Of a stretch of 64,000 nucleotides of DNA, positions 63,751 to 64,000 are shown piece by piece. The DNA comes from Antennarius striatus (lineage: Eukaryota > Chordata > Actinopteri > Lophiiformes > Antennariidae), in the NCBI RefSeq assembly GCF_040054535.1, contig NC_090784.1, forward strand, positions 7,530,501 to 7,594,500, given 5' to 3'. The translations under genes were made by a program, and so were the position numbers. Position 1 is the stretch's first letter, and each line of letters starts with the position of its first letter. The notes under the pieces are model-generated. The model had not been told where the DNA came from, did not search any database, and saw only the letters and a program-made list of their open reading frames with translations.

Positions 63751-64000
63751 GTAGGACAAGACACAAAATTAGTGTCATTCACTTGCAACTCACTGGCAAC
63801 TTCCTCCTTCCTCTTCTTGCTGGAGAGGATATGTTCAATCAATATAAGCAACTTGTTCATAGGATGTGTTTACTGCTACAGTTTCCGTACTGGCCTCACT
63901 TGTGTTAAATAATTCTTCATTTGGCCAATAAATTATTTGACATCCCAGTTGAGGAGTCTTTGTGGTTTGGAAAATATAAGTTGTTGTCATGTTGGCTGTC

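Overview
The window looks like nuclear DNA from a teleost, probably a percomorph. The genes are intron-rich with GT-AG junctions, there are long CA/TG microsatellites, and there are many copies of tRNA-derived fish SINEs, hAT and Tigger-like elements. All five protein-coding loci that I can support lie on the + strand. I rebuilt their exons by hand from splice sites, reading phase and family motifs. Each of the four complete genes sums to a whole number of codons.

Layout. 1-4100: intergenic, microsatellites only. 4169-7213: gapdhs, a glyceraldehyde-3-phosphate dehydrogenase, 10 coding exons, 335 aa. 12017-14606: tmem147, 7 coding exons, 225 aa. These two adjacent same-strand genes match the GAPDHS-TMEM147 neighbourhood on human 19q13.12. 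18364-36606: a cytosolic sulfotransferase of the SULT2 type. It has two alternative first coding exons and a last intron of about 13.7 kb. That intron holds a degenerate GTTAGC/GATG satellite, a THAP-encoding foldback element flanked by TTAA, a broken hAT transposase, an E-box-rich tandem promoter-like block with a possible first exon, a broken exon resembling a SET-methyltransferase start, and an array of about 6.7 copies of a 741-bp unit, each carrying an exon-like cassette. 36607-52480: a gene-poor stretch of hAT relics, SINEs and microsatellites. 52483-57946: an NCAM-family adhesion receptor with 4 Ig domains, 2 FN3 domains and one membrane segment, 696 aa. 61450 to beyond the window: the 5' part of mroh1, a HEAT-repeat protein.

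The genes do not form a pathway: a glycolytic enzyme, an ER membrane protein, a sulfotransferase, an adhesion molecule and a HEAT-repeat protein. The most striking points are: (1) a 3-nt microexon in the NCAM-like gene whose skipping would create an in-frame stop beside a (CA)~55 tract; (2) the 741-bp tandem array with a repeated 102-nt open exon-like cassette inside the sulfotransferase intron; (3) four 38-bp CACGTG repeats in front of an orphan first exon in the same intron; (4) TG repeats sitting against three different 3' splice sites.
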